Assembly: GCA_035540495.1 (NCBI GenBank)
Contig: DATLGL010000037.1
Coordinates: forward strand, 1-33,857
Length of the DNA: 33,857 bases
Reading direction: 5' to 3'
DNA from: DASVEG01 sp035540495
Lineage (GTDB): Bacteria; Actinomycetota; Acidimicrobiia; Acidimicrobiales; CADCTF01
Position 1 is the first letter of the stretch. Every line of letters begins with the position of its first letter. The translations under genes were made by a program, and so were the position numbers. Below the pieces are notes generated by a model. The model was not told where the DNA came from. It worked only from the letters and a program-made list of their open reading frames with translations, and ran no database searches. Below are positions 9,501-17,242 of this stretch, one piece after another.

Positions 9501-9911
9501 AGCGAGCTGCGGGGCTACCTCACCGGCAGCATCGACCTCGTGCTGCGCACGCCGGACGGGCGCTACGCCGTCGTCGACTACAAGACGAACCGCCTCGGGC
9601 GCTCCGACGAGGAGCTGACCGCGTGGCACTACCGACCTGACGCCGTCGCCGACGCGATGTTCGCGGCCCACTATCCGCTGCAGGCGCTGCTCTACACCGT
9701 CGCCCTGCACCGGTACCTGCGGTGGCGCGCTCCCGGCTATTCGGCGGACCGGGACCTCGCCGGCGTGCTCTACCTCTTCGTTCGGGGGATGGTGGGCGCG
9801 GACACGCCACGGGTCGACGGACAGCCGCGCGGCGTGTTCGCCTGGAAGCCGCCCGCGGGGCTGGTGGAGGCGATGAGCGACCTCTTCGATTCGGGGCTGG
9901 TGCCGGCATGA
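6522..9911 (+). CDS. recB: Exodeoxyribonuclease V subunit beta, RecB
   Basis: RecB is the 3'-5' helicase and the single nuclease centre of RecBCD. It is 1129 residues from the ATG that overlaps the recC stop (ATGA). Residues 22-34 contain Walker A (LEASAGTGKTFT, K31). Walker B is LVDEFQDTDPVQW (D268, E269). A helicase motif TVYRSKGLEFSVVY follows in the second half, then YVALTRARHQ. The C-terminal RecB nuclease domain has all its expected residues: H874 in FVHGVFEG, D1005 in GSIDLVL, and D1019 with K1021 in VVDYKTNRLG. An in-frame upstream start exists but lies inside recC and lacks support. Its stop overlaps the recD ATG, so the three subunits are translationally coupled. Confidence 0.97.
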   Translation: MTAAPVMTPFDVCGPLPSGVTVLEASAGTGKTFTIAALATRFVAEGHVDLENLLLVTFTRMATGELRQRVRDRMVSAEQGLTAALRGVTPDPEDDAVLALLATGTDDEVRARRDRLRNALANFDGATIDTTHAFCQRVLNGLGVTGDVDRDAAFIEDSTELVDEVVADFYLRKFAGNDTPDFSVDEARRIAHLAVANTDAAIRPSDPNDIRHKFAVRVRDEVDRRRRVAAVLTFDDLLTRLKGTLADPVRGELACRRLRERYRVALVDEFQDTDPVQWDILQRAFVDGDADATLVLIGDPKQAIYAFRGADVYAYLDAAAMASGRATLDVNWRSDQAVIDAYDALFANAQLGHADIGYRTVRAASGEARRMEGAHQDAALRIRMLHRDDGLAKLTPKSGAVQAGSGRAVVARDVAGDIVRLLSSGAQISRPPGEERESATVPIRPGHIAVLVQRNVDAMSVRDALHAVGVPAVVAGAGSVFATKSAREWLRLLEALERPTSSNNVRGVALTAFVGWSPERVATATDVEWEDLHARLHRWAAVLRKRGVAALLEAIAAGEDMTRRVLGRMNGERELTDIRHVGQLLHAAAMAEQLGMTALAAWLHTRIDEAEQDASTEDRSRRLESDAEAVQVLTVYRSKGLEFSVVYCPFLWAAGRLEDDGPAIFHDPANGGRRTIDVAGNVGRGYYEVEARGEELRLLYVALTRARHQAVVWWVPGGNAATSSLCRLLFHRNAEGAVSHKGHLPDDTEALARFEELRESAPAGAISVERVDGGDGRRWTSGTSTAASLDVSVFDRTLDPTWRRTSYSALTAAAHELHVGSEAEEPVVTDEVLPPGTVLSSVVRGADDRHAALRSVPLPLSVMRAGAEVGTFVHGVFEGCDFTASDLDASLADAFAGEAARRFVDVGDRAAVLAGLRAVVETPLGPVVGDVRLRDIGRRDRVDELAFELPLVGGDDPTGTLDVASIGRLLEDHLADDDILRPYAARLGDPVLQSELRGYLTGSIDLVLRTPDGRYAVVDYKTNRLGRSDEELTAWHYRPDAVADAMFAAHYPLQALLYTVALHRYLRWRAPGYSADRDLAGVLYLFVRGMVGADTPRVDGQPRGVFAWKPPAGLVEAMSDLFDSGLVPA

Positions 9912-11800
9912 CCGTCCTCGAACCCGCGAAGACCGAGGTCGCCGTCGTCGACGAGGTCGACCTGTTCGACACCCGCATCGTCCGCTCGGCCGATGGCCCG
10001 CTGCGCACGTTCAACGAGGCGGGCGCCCTGTCCGCTGCCGATGTCCACGTGGCGCTCCGTCTGGGGCGGCTCGGGTCGGAGAGTGACGAGCGGGTGCTGC
10101 TCGCGGCGGCGTTCGCCGTCCGCGGTCCTCGTCTCGGCCACGTGTGCGTCGACCTCGCCTCGGTGCGGGAGAGCGTCATCGTCGAAGGTGATGTCCCCGT
10201 CGACCTGCAGGGTCTGCCGTGGCCCGCGGTGGACGAGTGGGTCGCAGCGGTCGCCGGGAGTGGACTCGTTGCCGTCGGTGCGGATCGTGACCTGCATCGC
10301 CCGCTCCGGTTCGTCGGCAGCCGCCTGTACCTCGACCGCTACTGGCGGGAGGAGCAGCAGGTCGCACGCGACCTGTTGGCGCGCGCTGGTGCTGAGGTCG
10401 TCGGCGTCGATGGTGCGGTCGTCGACGAATGGCTCGGGCGGTTGTTCGTCTCGGACGGCGACGTCGACGACGAGCTCCAGCGGGATGCGTCCCGCGTGGC
10501 GGCGACGCGACATCTCGCCGTCGTGGCCGGCGGGCCCGGTACCGGCAAGACGACGACCGTCGCACGGATCCTCGCTCTCCTGCACGCGCATGCGGATGCC
10601 GTCGGCGCGCCTCCGCCGCTCGTCGCGCTGGCTGCGCCGACCGGGAAGGCCGCGGCCCGTCTCGAGGAAGCCGTGCACGACGAGGCCCGGCGGATGGACG
10701 TGAGCGACGAGGTGCGGGCCCGTCTGCTGGCGGTGTCGGCGTCGACGCTGCATCGGCTCCTCGGGTGGAAACCGCGCAACCGGGCCCGCTTCCGACACGA
10801 CCGCACGAACCGGCTTCCGCACGAGGTCGTCATCGTCGACGAGACATCGATGGTGTCGCTGTCGCTGATGGCCCGGTTGCTGGAGGCGGTGCGCCCGACG
10901 GCGCGACTGGTGCTGGTCGGCGACCCCGAGCAGCTCGCCTCGGTCGAGGCGGGTGCCGTCTTGGGCGACGTCGTCGGCCCCGCCGCTCCGGGTGCCCCGC
11001 TCTCACCGTCGATCGTCGTGCTCCGTCGGGTGCACCGCTTTGGTGGCGCCATCGCCTCACTCGCCACGGCGGTGCAGGACGGCGACGCGTCGCGTGTTCT
11101 CGACGTGCTGCGCGCAGGGCACGAGGACGTGACCTGGGTCGAGACCGACGTCGCCTCGGCGTTGGCGGCCGAGCTCGCAGTCGTGCGATGGACCGTGGTC
11201 TCGGCCGGGTCTGCGCTGACGGCTGCCGCGCTGGCGGGCGACGGTCGCGCGGCGCTGGATGCGCTGGCCTCGTTCCGCCTGCTGTGCGCCCACCGGCGCG
11301 GGCCCCATGGCGTCTCGACGTGGACGGCCCAGATCGAGGAGTGGCTGGCCGACGCGGTGGAGGGCTTCGAGCCAGGGACGGGCTGGTACCCGGGGCGGCC
11401 GCTGCTGTTCAGCGAGAACGACTACGGGTTGCAGCTGTTCAACGGCGATACCGGTGTCGTCGTCGCGCGACCAGAGGCCGGTGGCGTAACCGCGGTCTTC
11501 GAGCGGCGAGGTCAGCTGGTGGAGCTCAGCCCGCACCGGTTGGGTGGGGTCGACACGGTCCACGCCATGACCGTCCACAAGGCCCAGGGCTCGCAGTTCG
11601 GCTCCGTCGCCCTGCTCCTGCCCGATCCGTCGTCGCCGATCCTCACCCGTGAGCTGCTGTACACCGCGGTGACCCGCGCCCAGCGGCGGCTGATCGTCGC
11701 GGGCACCGAGGACGCGATTAGGGCCGCGGTCGAGCGGCCGATCGCGCGGGCGTCGGGACTGCGGGACCTGCTGTGGGAATCGAACGAGGAGTCATCGTGA
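9908..11800 (+). CDS. recD: Exodeoxyribonuclease V subunit alpha, RecD
   Basis: RecD is the 5'-3' motor subunit of RecBCD. It is 630 residues, close to the usual length of about 600. An N-terminal helical region (residues 1-190) that contacts RecC in the family is followed by Walker A, VVAGGPGTGKTTTVA (K214). Walker B is VVIVDETSMVSLSLM, motif III is VLVGDPEQLASVEAGAVLGD, and the C-terminal helicase motifs are AMTVHKAQGSQF and ELLYTAVTRAQRRL. ATG 9908 overlaps the recB stop (ATGA). Its TGA at 11798-11800 overlaps the GTG of the next gene, extending the operon to a fourth member. All ATPase motifs look intact. Confidence 0.96.
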   Translation: MTVLEPAKTEVAVVDEVDLFDTRIVRSADGPLRTFNEAGALSAADVHVALRLGRLGSESDERVLLAAAFAVRGPRLGHVCVDLASVRESVIVEGDVPVDLQGLPWPAVDEWVAAVAGSGLVAVGADRDLHRPLRFVGSRLYLDRYWREEQQVARDLLARAGAEVVGVDGAVVDEWLGRLFVSDGDVDDELQRDASRVAATRHLAVVAGGPGTGKTTTVARILALLHAHADAVGAPPPLVALAAPTGKAAARLEEAVHDEARRMDVSDEVRARLLAVSASTLHRLLGWKPRNRARFRHDRTNRLPHEVVIVDETSMVSLSLMARLLEAVRPTARLVLVGDPEQLASVEAGAVLGDVVGPAAPGAPLSPSIVVLRRVHRFGGAIASLATAVQDGDASRVLDVLRAGHEDVTWVETDVASALAAELAVVRWTVVSAGSALTAAALAGDGRAALDALASFRLLCAHRRGPHGVSTWTAQIEEWLADAVEGFEPGTGWYPGRPLLFSENDYGLQLFNGDTGVVVARPEAGGVTAVFERRGQLVELSPHRLGGVDTVHAMTVHKAQGSQFGSVALLLPDPSSPILTRELLYTAVTRAQRRLIVAGTEDAIRAAVERPIARASGLRDLLWESNEESS

Positions 11801-12705
11801 CCGCTGACTTGGCGTGGGACAGCCCGGTGCTCGAAGTGAAGAGCGACGCACCGCTGGTGAGACGGTACCGGCGGCTCCAATCGTGGTACCGGGAGCACAG
11901 ACTCGGCGTGGCTCCCGGGCCGTCGGGCAACCGGACGGTAGGCAGCTCGGTGCCGAAGGGGCTCCACAGAGGACTGAACTTCCTCACTCCACAGGCGTGG
12001 GAGCACGCAGAGGAGCGGATCGTCGAGGTTCAACAGGAGGGCGGCACGCTCGAACCCGATCGCTTGCTCCGCAACCTCCTGTCCAGCATGCCCATGTGCT
12101 TCAACATCTTCGGCTCGCTACGCGAGCTCGAGGGGTTCCCGGAGTTGGTCGCTGCGGTCTTCGATCCTGAAGCCACCTTCGTCGGCGATGCGGTGTGCGA
12201 ATGGGCGCCGCCGAAGGCCGAGCATCTGAACGACCGATCGGCATTCGACGCGATCGTCCGCTATTCAACGGCGTCCGGCCAGCAGCGGTTCATCGGCGTC
12301 GAGACGAAGTACACCGAGCCCTTTTCTCAGCCGGACTACACGAACGACCGCTACGAGTCGGTCACGGCCTCGTGTGGCTGGTTCGCGTCAGGGGCGTACG
12401 AGGCCTTGTCACAGTCGGCTGCGAAGCAGCTGTGGCGGACGGTGATGCTGACGGCCAAGTACGAGGAGACGAGCGGCGCCATGGGGCGAGCGGCTGTGCT
12501 CGCCCTCGCCGAAGACGAACGCGCTGCCGCTGCTGTCGCATTGGTGCGGCAACACATGACAAGCCCCGACCGCCTCCTGCTCGTGACGCTCGAGGATCTT
12601 GCCGACGCTGCAAGTGGGAGCGCGGACCGCCGGGTGCAGAGCTGGGCAGCCGCATTCGCTGAGCGATACCTCTATCCGGACCGCCTCGACTCGGCCTCGT
12701 CCTGA
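11797..12705 (+). CDS. PGN_0703-type PD-(D/E)XK nuclease coupled to recBCD
   Basis: Probable restriction-type DNA endonuclease of 302 residues. The catalytic pattern is D151 in FDAIVRY, then E169 and K171 in FIGVETKYTE, the D...E-x-K core of PD-(D/E)XK enzymes. The block NLLSSMPMCFNIFGSL (about residues 93-108) and SQPDYTNDRYESV are, as I recall them, hallmarks of the PGN_0703 family of putative restriction endonucleases. I chose GTG 11797 because GAGGAG at 11786-11791 sits five bases before it and because the GTGA overlaps the recD stop. The coupling implies co-expression with RecBCD. No methyltransferase is nearby, so either self-DNA is spared another way or the enzyme acts on special ends or modified DNA. 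Confidence 0.8.
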   Translation: MTADLAWDSPVLEVKSDAPLVRRYRRLQSWYREHRLGVAPGPSGNRTVGSSVPKGLHRGLNFLTPQAWEHAEERIVEVQQEGGTLEPDRLLRNLLSSMPMCFNIFGSLRELEGFPELVAAVFDPEATFVGDAVCEWAPPKAEHLNDRSAFDAIVRYSTASGQQRFIGVETKYTEPFSQPDYTNDRYESVTASCGWFASGAYEALSQSAAKQLWRTVMLTAKYEETSGAMGRAAVLALAEDERAAAAVALVRQHMTSPDRLLLVTLEDLADAASGSADRRVQSWAAAFAERYLYPDRLDSASS

Positions 12706-12775
12706 AGGACCCCTTGGGAGTAGCGGAGCTGCGGCCGGACTGGGTACCGGGAAGGCCGAGCCAGAAAACGGACTC

Positions 12776-13276
12776 TCACCGGCGGGGCGTCGGTATTTTC
12801 CCAGAGCCCAGCAGGCCGTCGACCACCTCGCTGACCGCTGTGGCATACGTCGACGCGGCAGCCAGGTTGCGGTTGCGCGGCCGGTCGTTCTGACGCAGCG
12901 AGGCGCCGACGACCGAAAGCGAACCGGACCAGTCCTTGGCGTCGATGACGTAGATGCCACTCCTCCCGACGAGGAGCAGGTCGATGTTTGAGACCGACTC
13001 GGGCAGAGCTCGATCGGGAAGCGAGAAGAACCCCTTCGCCGCGAGGGGCGTTACGAGCTCTGCGAGGCGAGACTCACCCTCGCCGCCCTTCGCCCACGCA
13101 TCCGCCGCCCGAGCAGCGTGACGCGCCTCGCGGAATGGCGCTGAGCAACGGCCTTCGCCGAACGTGCCTGTCTGTCTGCCGCACCGCCGTACGCCATATC
13201 CACCGCTCCCTCGTCGAGGCTGACGATGTATCGGCACTGCGGCGGCCTTCCTGAACCGCGCCCGTCGTTCGCTCAA
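12776..13276 (-). pseudogene. NERD-domain nuclease, shortened and probably frameshifted
   Basis: Residues about 65-130 match a NERD (nuclease-related) domain: GEGESRLAEL, then SNIDLLLVGRSGIYVIDAKDWSG with the D...D-A-K catalytic-like core. The frame stops soon after YATAVSEVVDGLLG, well short of a normal NERD protein. The 60 residues upstream of the domain in this frame are Arg-rich and unlike coding sequence. The neighbouring frame just upstream, on the minus strand at about 13215-13130 (RYIVSLDEGAVDMAYGG, later AADRQARSAKAVAQRHSARR), looks more protein-like. A single frameshift near 13130 would join it to the NERD domain. I therefore read this as a decayed or error-affected gene. It converges with the PGN_0703 gene and lies downstream of the DUF4230 gene. 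Confidence 0.6.
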
Positions 13277-13394
13277 CTCTCGCAGCCGCCGCCACCGCCG
13301 TCACGGTCGAGATGGGCATGCACGCGAGCATGCGTTGCTTGCACCTGCGTCGGTAGCTGCTGCTCAAGCGAGACAGCAGGGATCGACTCGGACG

Positions 13395-14084
13395 TCAGGT
13401 GTCTTTCGACGAGGGATCATCGAAGGTCACGGTGATACTCGTGTAGCCCAGAGACCCGAAGAGGCCGCGCAGCATCGAGGTCGTGCTGTCTTTGGCCATC
13501 TCGACGAGCCGACCCTCACTATGGGCAGCGGCCCTCATCCTGGCGATTGCCTGGCGCCGTGCATTTCGCTCTGCGTCCGAACCCTTGAACTTGGTGATGA
13601 GCCCCTCATCGTGGAAGACGATGTGGCTCGTGTCCTCGTTCAGCCGAGGGTCCTCAAGAGCGGGCGAGGGCAGGCGCACGGTCACGGACATCCCATCTTC
13701 CGAGAGGTCGATGCGCCGATGGTCCAGCTCGCCGAAGTCGACGACTGCCTCGACCTCACCCTTACCTACATACACGATCCGGTCGCCGGCAATGAAGCCC
13801 GGGACACGCGACTTATCGTCGAGGTGAACTACTACCTCGAAGTACGCGCTTGCCGCTTTGAATTCGCTGAGTCGGGTCAGCGACTGAAGCACTGCCGGGC
13901 CTGTGTGGTCGATCGTGTTCCTCTGAAACGGATTAAACGACGCGAACCTGCCACCGACCCAATCGCCTATCCCGGGAACGTGGGATGCCCCCACCATCAG
14001 TGCGAACACGAGCGAAGCGACCGTGATCAAGCGGAGCAACCCGTGAAGTAGCCATCGCGGTTTCACGCCAATTTCGCCTTCCAT
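13395..14084 (-). CDS. DUF4230 membrane-anchored protein
   Basis: A 229-residue protein with one N-terminal transmembrane segment (about residues 11-31, WLLHGLLRLITVASLVFALM) and an outside or periplasm-facing DUF4230 domain. Family features are AVLQSLTRLSEFKAASAYFEV, FIAGDRIVYVGKGEVEAVVDF (about residues 97-117), the VTVRLPSPAL strand, and the C-terminal LFGSLGYTSITVTF. The biochemical function of DUF4230 is not known to me. The ATG at 14084 places the hydrophobic helix where a signal anchor should be. The gene is followed on the same strand by the NERD relic 118 bases later. Confidence 0.85.
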   Translation of the reverse strand: MEGEIGVKPRWLLHGLLRLITVASLVFALMVGASHVPGIGDWVGGRFASFNPFQRNTIDHTGPAVLQSLTRLSEFKAASAYFEVVVHLDDKSRVPGFIAGDRIVYVGKGEVEAVVDFGELDHRRIDLSEDGMSVTVRLPSPALEDPRLNEDTSHIVFHDEGLITKFKGSDAERNARRQAIARMRAAAHSEGRLVEMAKDSTTSMLRGLFGSLGYTSITVTFDDPSSKDT

Positions 14085-14341
14085 AGTTACTTGCAGTCCT
14101 GCGTTCTGATGTTCTTAGGGAGGGTTTCGTCGTGGTGCCTCGTACACGCCCGATGTGACACTGGAGATCTCGCAGGTGGGCACGCCAGGCTCCGCCAGGG
14201 ATTCGCGCCGTCGAACGCCGAAGCATTGGTCCGAAAGCGAATTGATTCGTACAGCAGCTAGTCGGGCGCAGCGTGGAGATCCTGAGCGCTAAACGGCCGA
14301 AAGTGGTGTCCGCTGCGCAAGGGGAACAGACGGGCGCCGCG

Positions 14342-15082
14342 TCAGGCGGCAGGCGGGGGCTGCCCGGGGCACATCTCGAGCACCCGCTCGATCTGGTCGC
14401 GCTCCGCCTCAGTCACCCACACCCCGTCCTTTGCCTTCACACGCACCTGCCGAGCGACGTACTCGCAGCGGAACGCCTTGTTGGCTGGCAGCCACGAGGC
14501 GGCGTCGCTGTCACCCTTCTGGCGATTCGCCGCGTCGCCGATGGCGAGGAGGTTGAGCGGATCGTTGGCGAACTGTAGACGCTTCTCGTCGGTCCACGTC
14601 TGCGCGCCCTTCTGCCACGCGTCGGAGAGGGCGACGGCGTGATCGATCTGCACTGCGGTGGAGGTCGCGTTGCGCTTCACGAAGTCGATGCGCGATGCGG
14701 TGTACGGGTCGATCAGCACGCCCGACTCGACGACGCAGGCGTTGGATCCCGGGCGGAAGACGACTCGTTCGAGATCGCGCTTGAGGACGTCATTTCGGGT
14801 ATCGCAACCGTTCCCGTCGATGTCCGCCCAGCGCTGACCGAAGGCGTCCCGCCGGTAGCCGGTCTTCGGGGCGCGCCATTTCACCTCCAGGCTGCGAAGG
14901 AGATCGATCGCGTGCGTCCGCTCTGCCTGCGTGTCACCGCTCGAAGCGTCCGCGCCGGCAACCGCGCGCTGATCCGCGGCGGGGGCTTCGGTGTCTGTGA
15001 GCTGCCCATAGCCCCACCAACTCCCGCCGGCGAGCACCACGACCAGCAGAGCATCGTCGAGCTTCGACAACCACCGCCGCAT
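14342..15082 (-). CDS. Secreted or anchored HNH nuclease, DUF1524/GmrSD C-terminal type
   Basis: A 246-residue protein with an N-terminal hydrophobic segment (about residues 9-28), so it probably works outside the membrane. Residues about 55-240 form an HNH domain of the DUF1524 type: VQIDHAVALSDAWQKGA carries H148, and NDPLNLLAI followed by NRQKGDSDAASWLP carries the N and K-G-D of the family. Four cysteines (C93, C116, C206, C238) could form two disulfides, which fits an exported enzyme. Such proteins are common in actinobacteria as secreted DNases; scavenging of DNA or defence at the cell surface is inference. It is divergent from the RecQ-PRT gene. TACCCT, six bases before the ATG, could be the -10 of a leaderless transcript. 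Confidence 0.88.
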   Translation of the reverse strand: MRRWLSKLDDALLVVVLAGGSWWGYGQLTDTEAPAADQRAVAGADASSGDTQAERTHAIDLLRSLEVKWRAPKTGYRRDAFGQRWADIDGNGCDTRNDVLKRDLERVVFRPGSNACVVESGVLIDPYTASRIDFVKRNATSTAVQIDHAVALSDAWQKGAQTWTDEKRLQFANDPLNLLAIGDAANRQKGDSDAASWLPANKAFRCEYVARQVRVKAKDGVWVTEAERDQIERVLEMCPGQPPPAA

Positions 15083-15178
15083 GCGGTCAGGGTACGGGGC
15101 GTTCGTTCGGTCTCGGCCGCCGGCCGCACGTCGTCGACGGATCTATTCGTGTCCCACCGCACCCGTAGCCTCCGCGAC

Positions 15179-17242
15179 GTGAACCTCGAGTCCGAAGCGC
15201 TAGCCCTACTGCGCCGCCTCACCGGGCGCGATGACGCCGCGTTTCGCGCCGGTCAGCTAGAAGCGATCAGCGCGCTCGTCGAGCGCAGGCAGAAGGCTCT
15301 GGTCGTCCAGCGGACCGGTTGGGGCAAGAGCGCGGTGTACTTCATCGCGACGCGCCTGCTCCGAGACCGAGGTGCCGGACCGACCGTCCTGATCTCGCCG
15401 CTGCTCGCCCTCATGCGCAACCAAATGCTGATGGCGAACCGCGGTGACATCGCGGCGGAGACGATCAACAGCGACAACAAGGAGGCGTGGGATGCGATCG
15501 AGGAGCGCATCGCTTTCAACGAGATCGACCTCCTCCTCATCTCACCCGAGCGGCTCAACAACAAGCGGTTCGCGACGAGCGTGATGCCGGAGCTCCTCAA
15601 CTCGGTCGGCCTGCTGGTGATCGACGAAGCCCACTGCATCAGCGACTGGGGCCACGACTTCCGTCCCGACTACCGCCGGTTCCAGCGGGTCGTCCCCATG
15701 CTTCCCCGCGGCGTGCCGGTGCTGTGCACCACCGCCACGGCGAACGACCGGGTGGTGAGCGACATCGTCGACCAGCTCGGTTCCGACCTCGAGGTGATCC
15801 GTGGGCCTCTCGATCGGGAGAGCCTTCGTCTTGCCGTTCTCGACCTTGCGCAACCAGCCGAGCGGTTGGCGTGGCTCGCTCGCGAGATCCCCAAGCTCCC
15901 AGGCAGCGGGATCGTCTACTGCCTCACCGTGCGCGACACGGAGACCGTCGCCTCCTGGCTCACGAAGCACGGCACCTCGGCCGTCGCCTACAGCGGTGAC
16001 AGCGACAGCGCCAACCGACCGGGTATCGAGCAGGCTCTGCTCGACAACGAAGTCAAGGTGGTCGTCGCAACGTCGGCGCTCGGGATGGGGTTCGACAAGC
16101 CGGACCTGAGCTTCGTCATCCACTACCAGAGCCCTGGCTCGCCCATCGCCTACTACCAGCAGGTGGGGCGCGCCGGTCGAGCCCTCGACACCGCCGTCGG
16201 GCTCCTCCTCCGAGGGCACGAGGACGAAGACATCCAGGACTACTTCATCCGGACCGCCTTCCCTTCCCGTGACGACGCCGAGGCCGTCATTGCCCTGCTG
16301 GAGCGGGAGGCACGTCCGCTGTCGCTGTGGGAGATCCAGGCTGAGGTGAACGTCCGGAAGACGCGGCTCGAAGGGATGCTCAAGATCCTCGAGGTCGAGG
16401 GGGCGGTCGAGAAGGAAGGGTCCGGCTACCAGCGGACGCTTCGCCCGTGGACGTATCCAGCGGAGCGCGTCGAACAGGTGACGGCGCTGCGACGAGCCGA
16501 ACAGCAGGCGATGCGGGACTTCGCAGAGACGTCGGAATGCCGGATGTCGTTCCTGCGCGCCCTGCTCGACGATGGTTCCGCGGAACCGTGCGGCCGCTGC
16601 GACACCTGCACGGGCCAGCCGCTCCGAGCCGAGCTCGACCCTCAGGAAGTCGCTGCTGCCGTCCAGCACCTGCGGGCGCAGTCGCTCGTCATCCCGCCGA
16701 AGAAGCAGTGGCCCTACGGGATGGGCGACCTTCGCGGCCGCTTCAAGCCAGAGCAGTTGCTGGAGGAGGGCCGAGCTCTGGCCGCGTACGGCGACGGCGG
16801 CTGGGGCTCCGTGATCAAGCGCTACAAGCCGGAGAGCAGGCCACTGCCCGACGAGCTGATCGCCGCCGCGGCCCGTCTCATCGAGGCGTGGCAGCCGTCC
16901 CCGCCACCGACGTGGCTCACGTTCATCCCGTCGACCACTGCCAGCGGCTTCGTGTCAGAGCTCGCCCAGCGCCTCGGTGCCGCACTGTCTCTGCCGGTTC
17001 ATCACGTGCTCGAACGGGAGCGACCGGGTAGGCCACAGAAGGAGATGGAGAACTCCGCCCAGCAAGTGCGCAACGTCTACGGTGCCTTCGTGGTGCGAGG
17101 GGACGTTCCGCCGGGGCCGGTGCTCCTCGTCGACGACATCATCGACTCGGGCTGGTCGATCACCATCGCCGGCCAGTCCCTCCTCGCGGCCGGCAGCGGC
17201 CAGGTGTTCCCGTTCGTCCTCGCGAAGGCGACGAGCGACTGA
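15179..17242 (+). CDS. RecQ-family helicase fused to ComF-like phosphoribosyltransferase
   Basis: ATP-dependent 3'-5' DNA helicase with an added C-terminal domain; 687 residues from GTG 15179 (GTG 15149 is also possible). RecQ motifs are FRAGQLEAI, QRTGWGKS (K50), VIDEAHCISDWGHDFRPDY (DEAH 149-152), CTTATAND, ALGMGFDKPDLSFVIHYQSP and YYQQVGRAGRA. The four-cysteine zinc site of the RecQ C-terminal region is ECRM followed by EPCGRCDTC. After a linker at about 520-560, residues about 570-687 are a phosphoribosyltransferase domain of ComF type: RPGRPQKEMENSAQQVRNVYGAF and the PRPP-loop-like VLLVDDIIDSGWS (D652, D653). ComF and DprA both belong to DNA-uptake biology. The next gene is dprA, overlapping by one base (TGATG), so helicase, PRTase and DprA act together. 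Confidence 0.92.
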   Translation: MNLESEALALLRRLTGRDDAAFRAGQLEAISALVERRQKALVVQRTGWGKSAVYFIATRLLRDRGAGPTVLISPLLALMRNQMLMANRGDIAAETINSDNKEAWDAIEERIAFNEIDLLLISPERLNNKRFATSVMPELLNSVGLLVIDEAHCISDWGHDFRPDYRRFQRVVPMLPRGVPVLCTTATANDRVVSDIVDQLGSDLEVIRGPLDRESLRLAVLDLAQPAERLAWLAREIPKLPGSGIVYCLTVRDTETVASWLTKHGTSAVAYSGDSDSANRPGIEQALLDNEVKVVVATSALGMGFDKPDLSFVIHYQSPGSPIAYYQQVGRAGRALDTAVGLLLRGHEDEDIQDYFIRTAFPSRDDAEAVIALLEREARPLSLWEIQAEVNVRKTRLEGMLKILEVEGAVEKEGSGYQRTLRPWTYPAERVEQVTALRRAEQQAMRDFAETSECRMSFLRALLDDGSAEPCGRCDTCTGQPLRAELDPQEVAAAVQHLRAQSLVIPPKKQWPYGMGDLRGRFKPEQLLEEGRALAAYGDGGWGSVIKRYKPESRPLPDELIAAAARLIEAWQPSPPPTWLTFIPSTTASGFVSELAQRLGAALSLPVHHVLERERPGRPQKEMENSAQQVRNVYGAFVVRGDVPPGPVLLVDDIIDSGWSITIAGQSLLAAGSGQVFPFVLAKATSD
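16574..16587. repeat. Palindrome GGTTCCGCGGAACC inside the RecQ gene
   Basis: Perfect 14-bp palindrome within the coding region, read as Gly-Ser-Ala-Glu-Pro just before the zinc-site cysteines. The same 14 bases recur at 17299-17312 and 32519-32532. Confidence 0.7.

Noticed and set aside
14639..15178. N-terminal extension of the RecQ-PRT frame by up to 180 codons
   Set aside because: It lies opposite the DUF1524 nuclease, which has clear motifs, and normal RecQ proteins begin near the FRAGQLEAI block.
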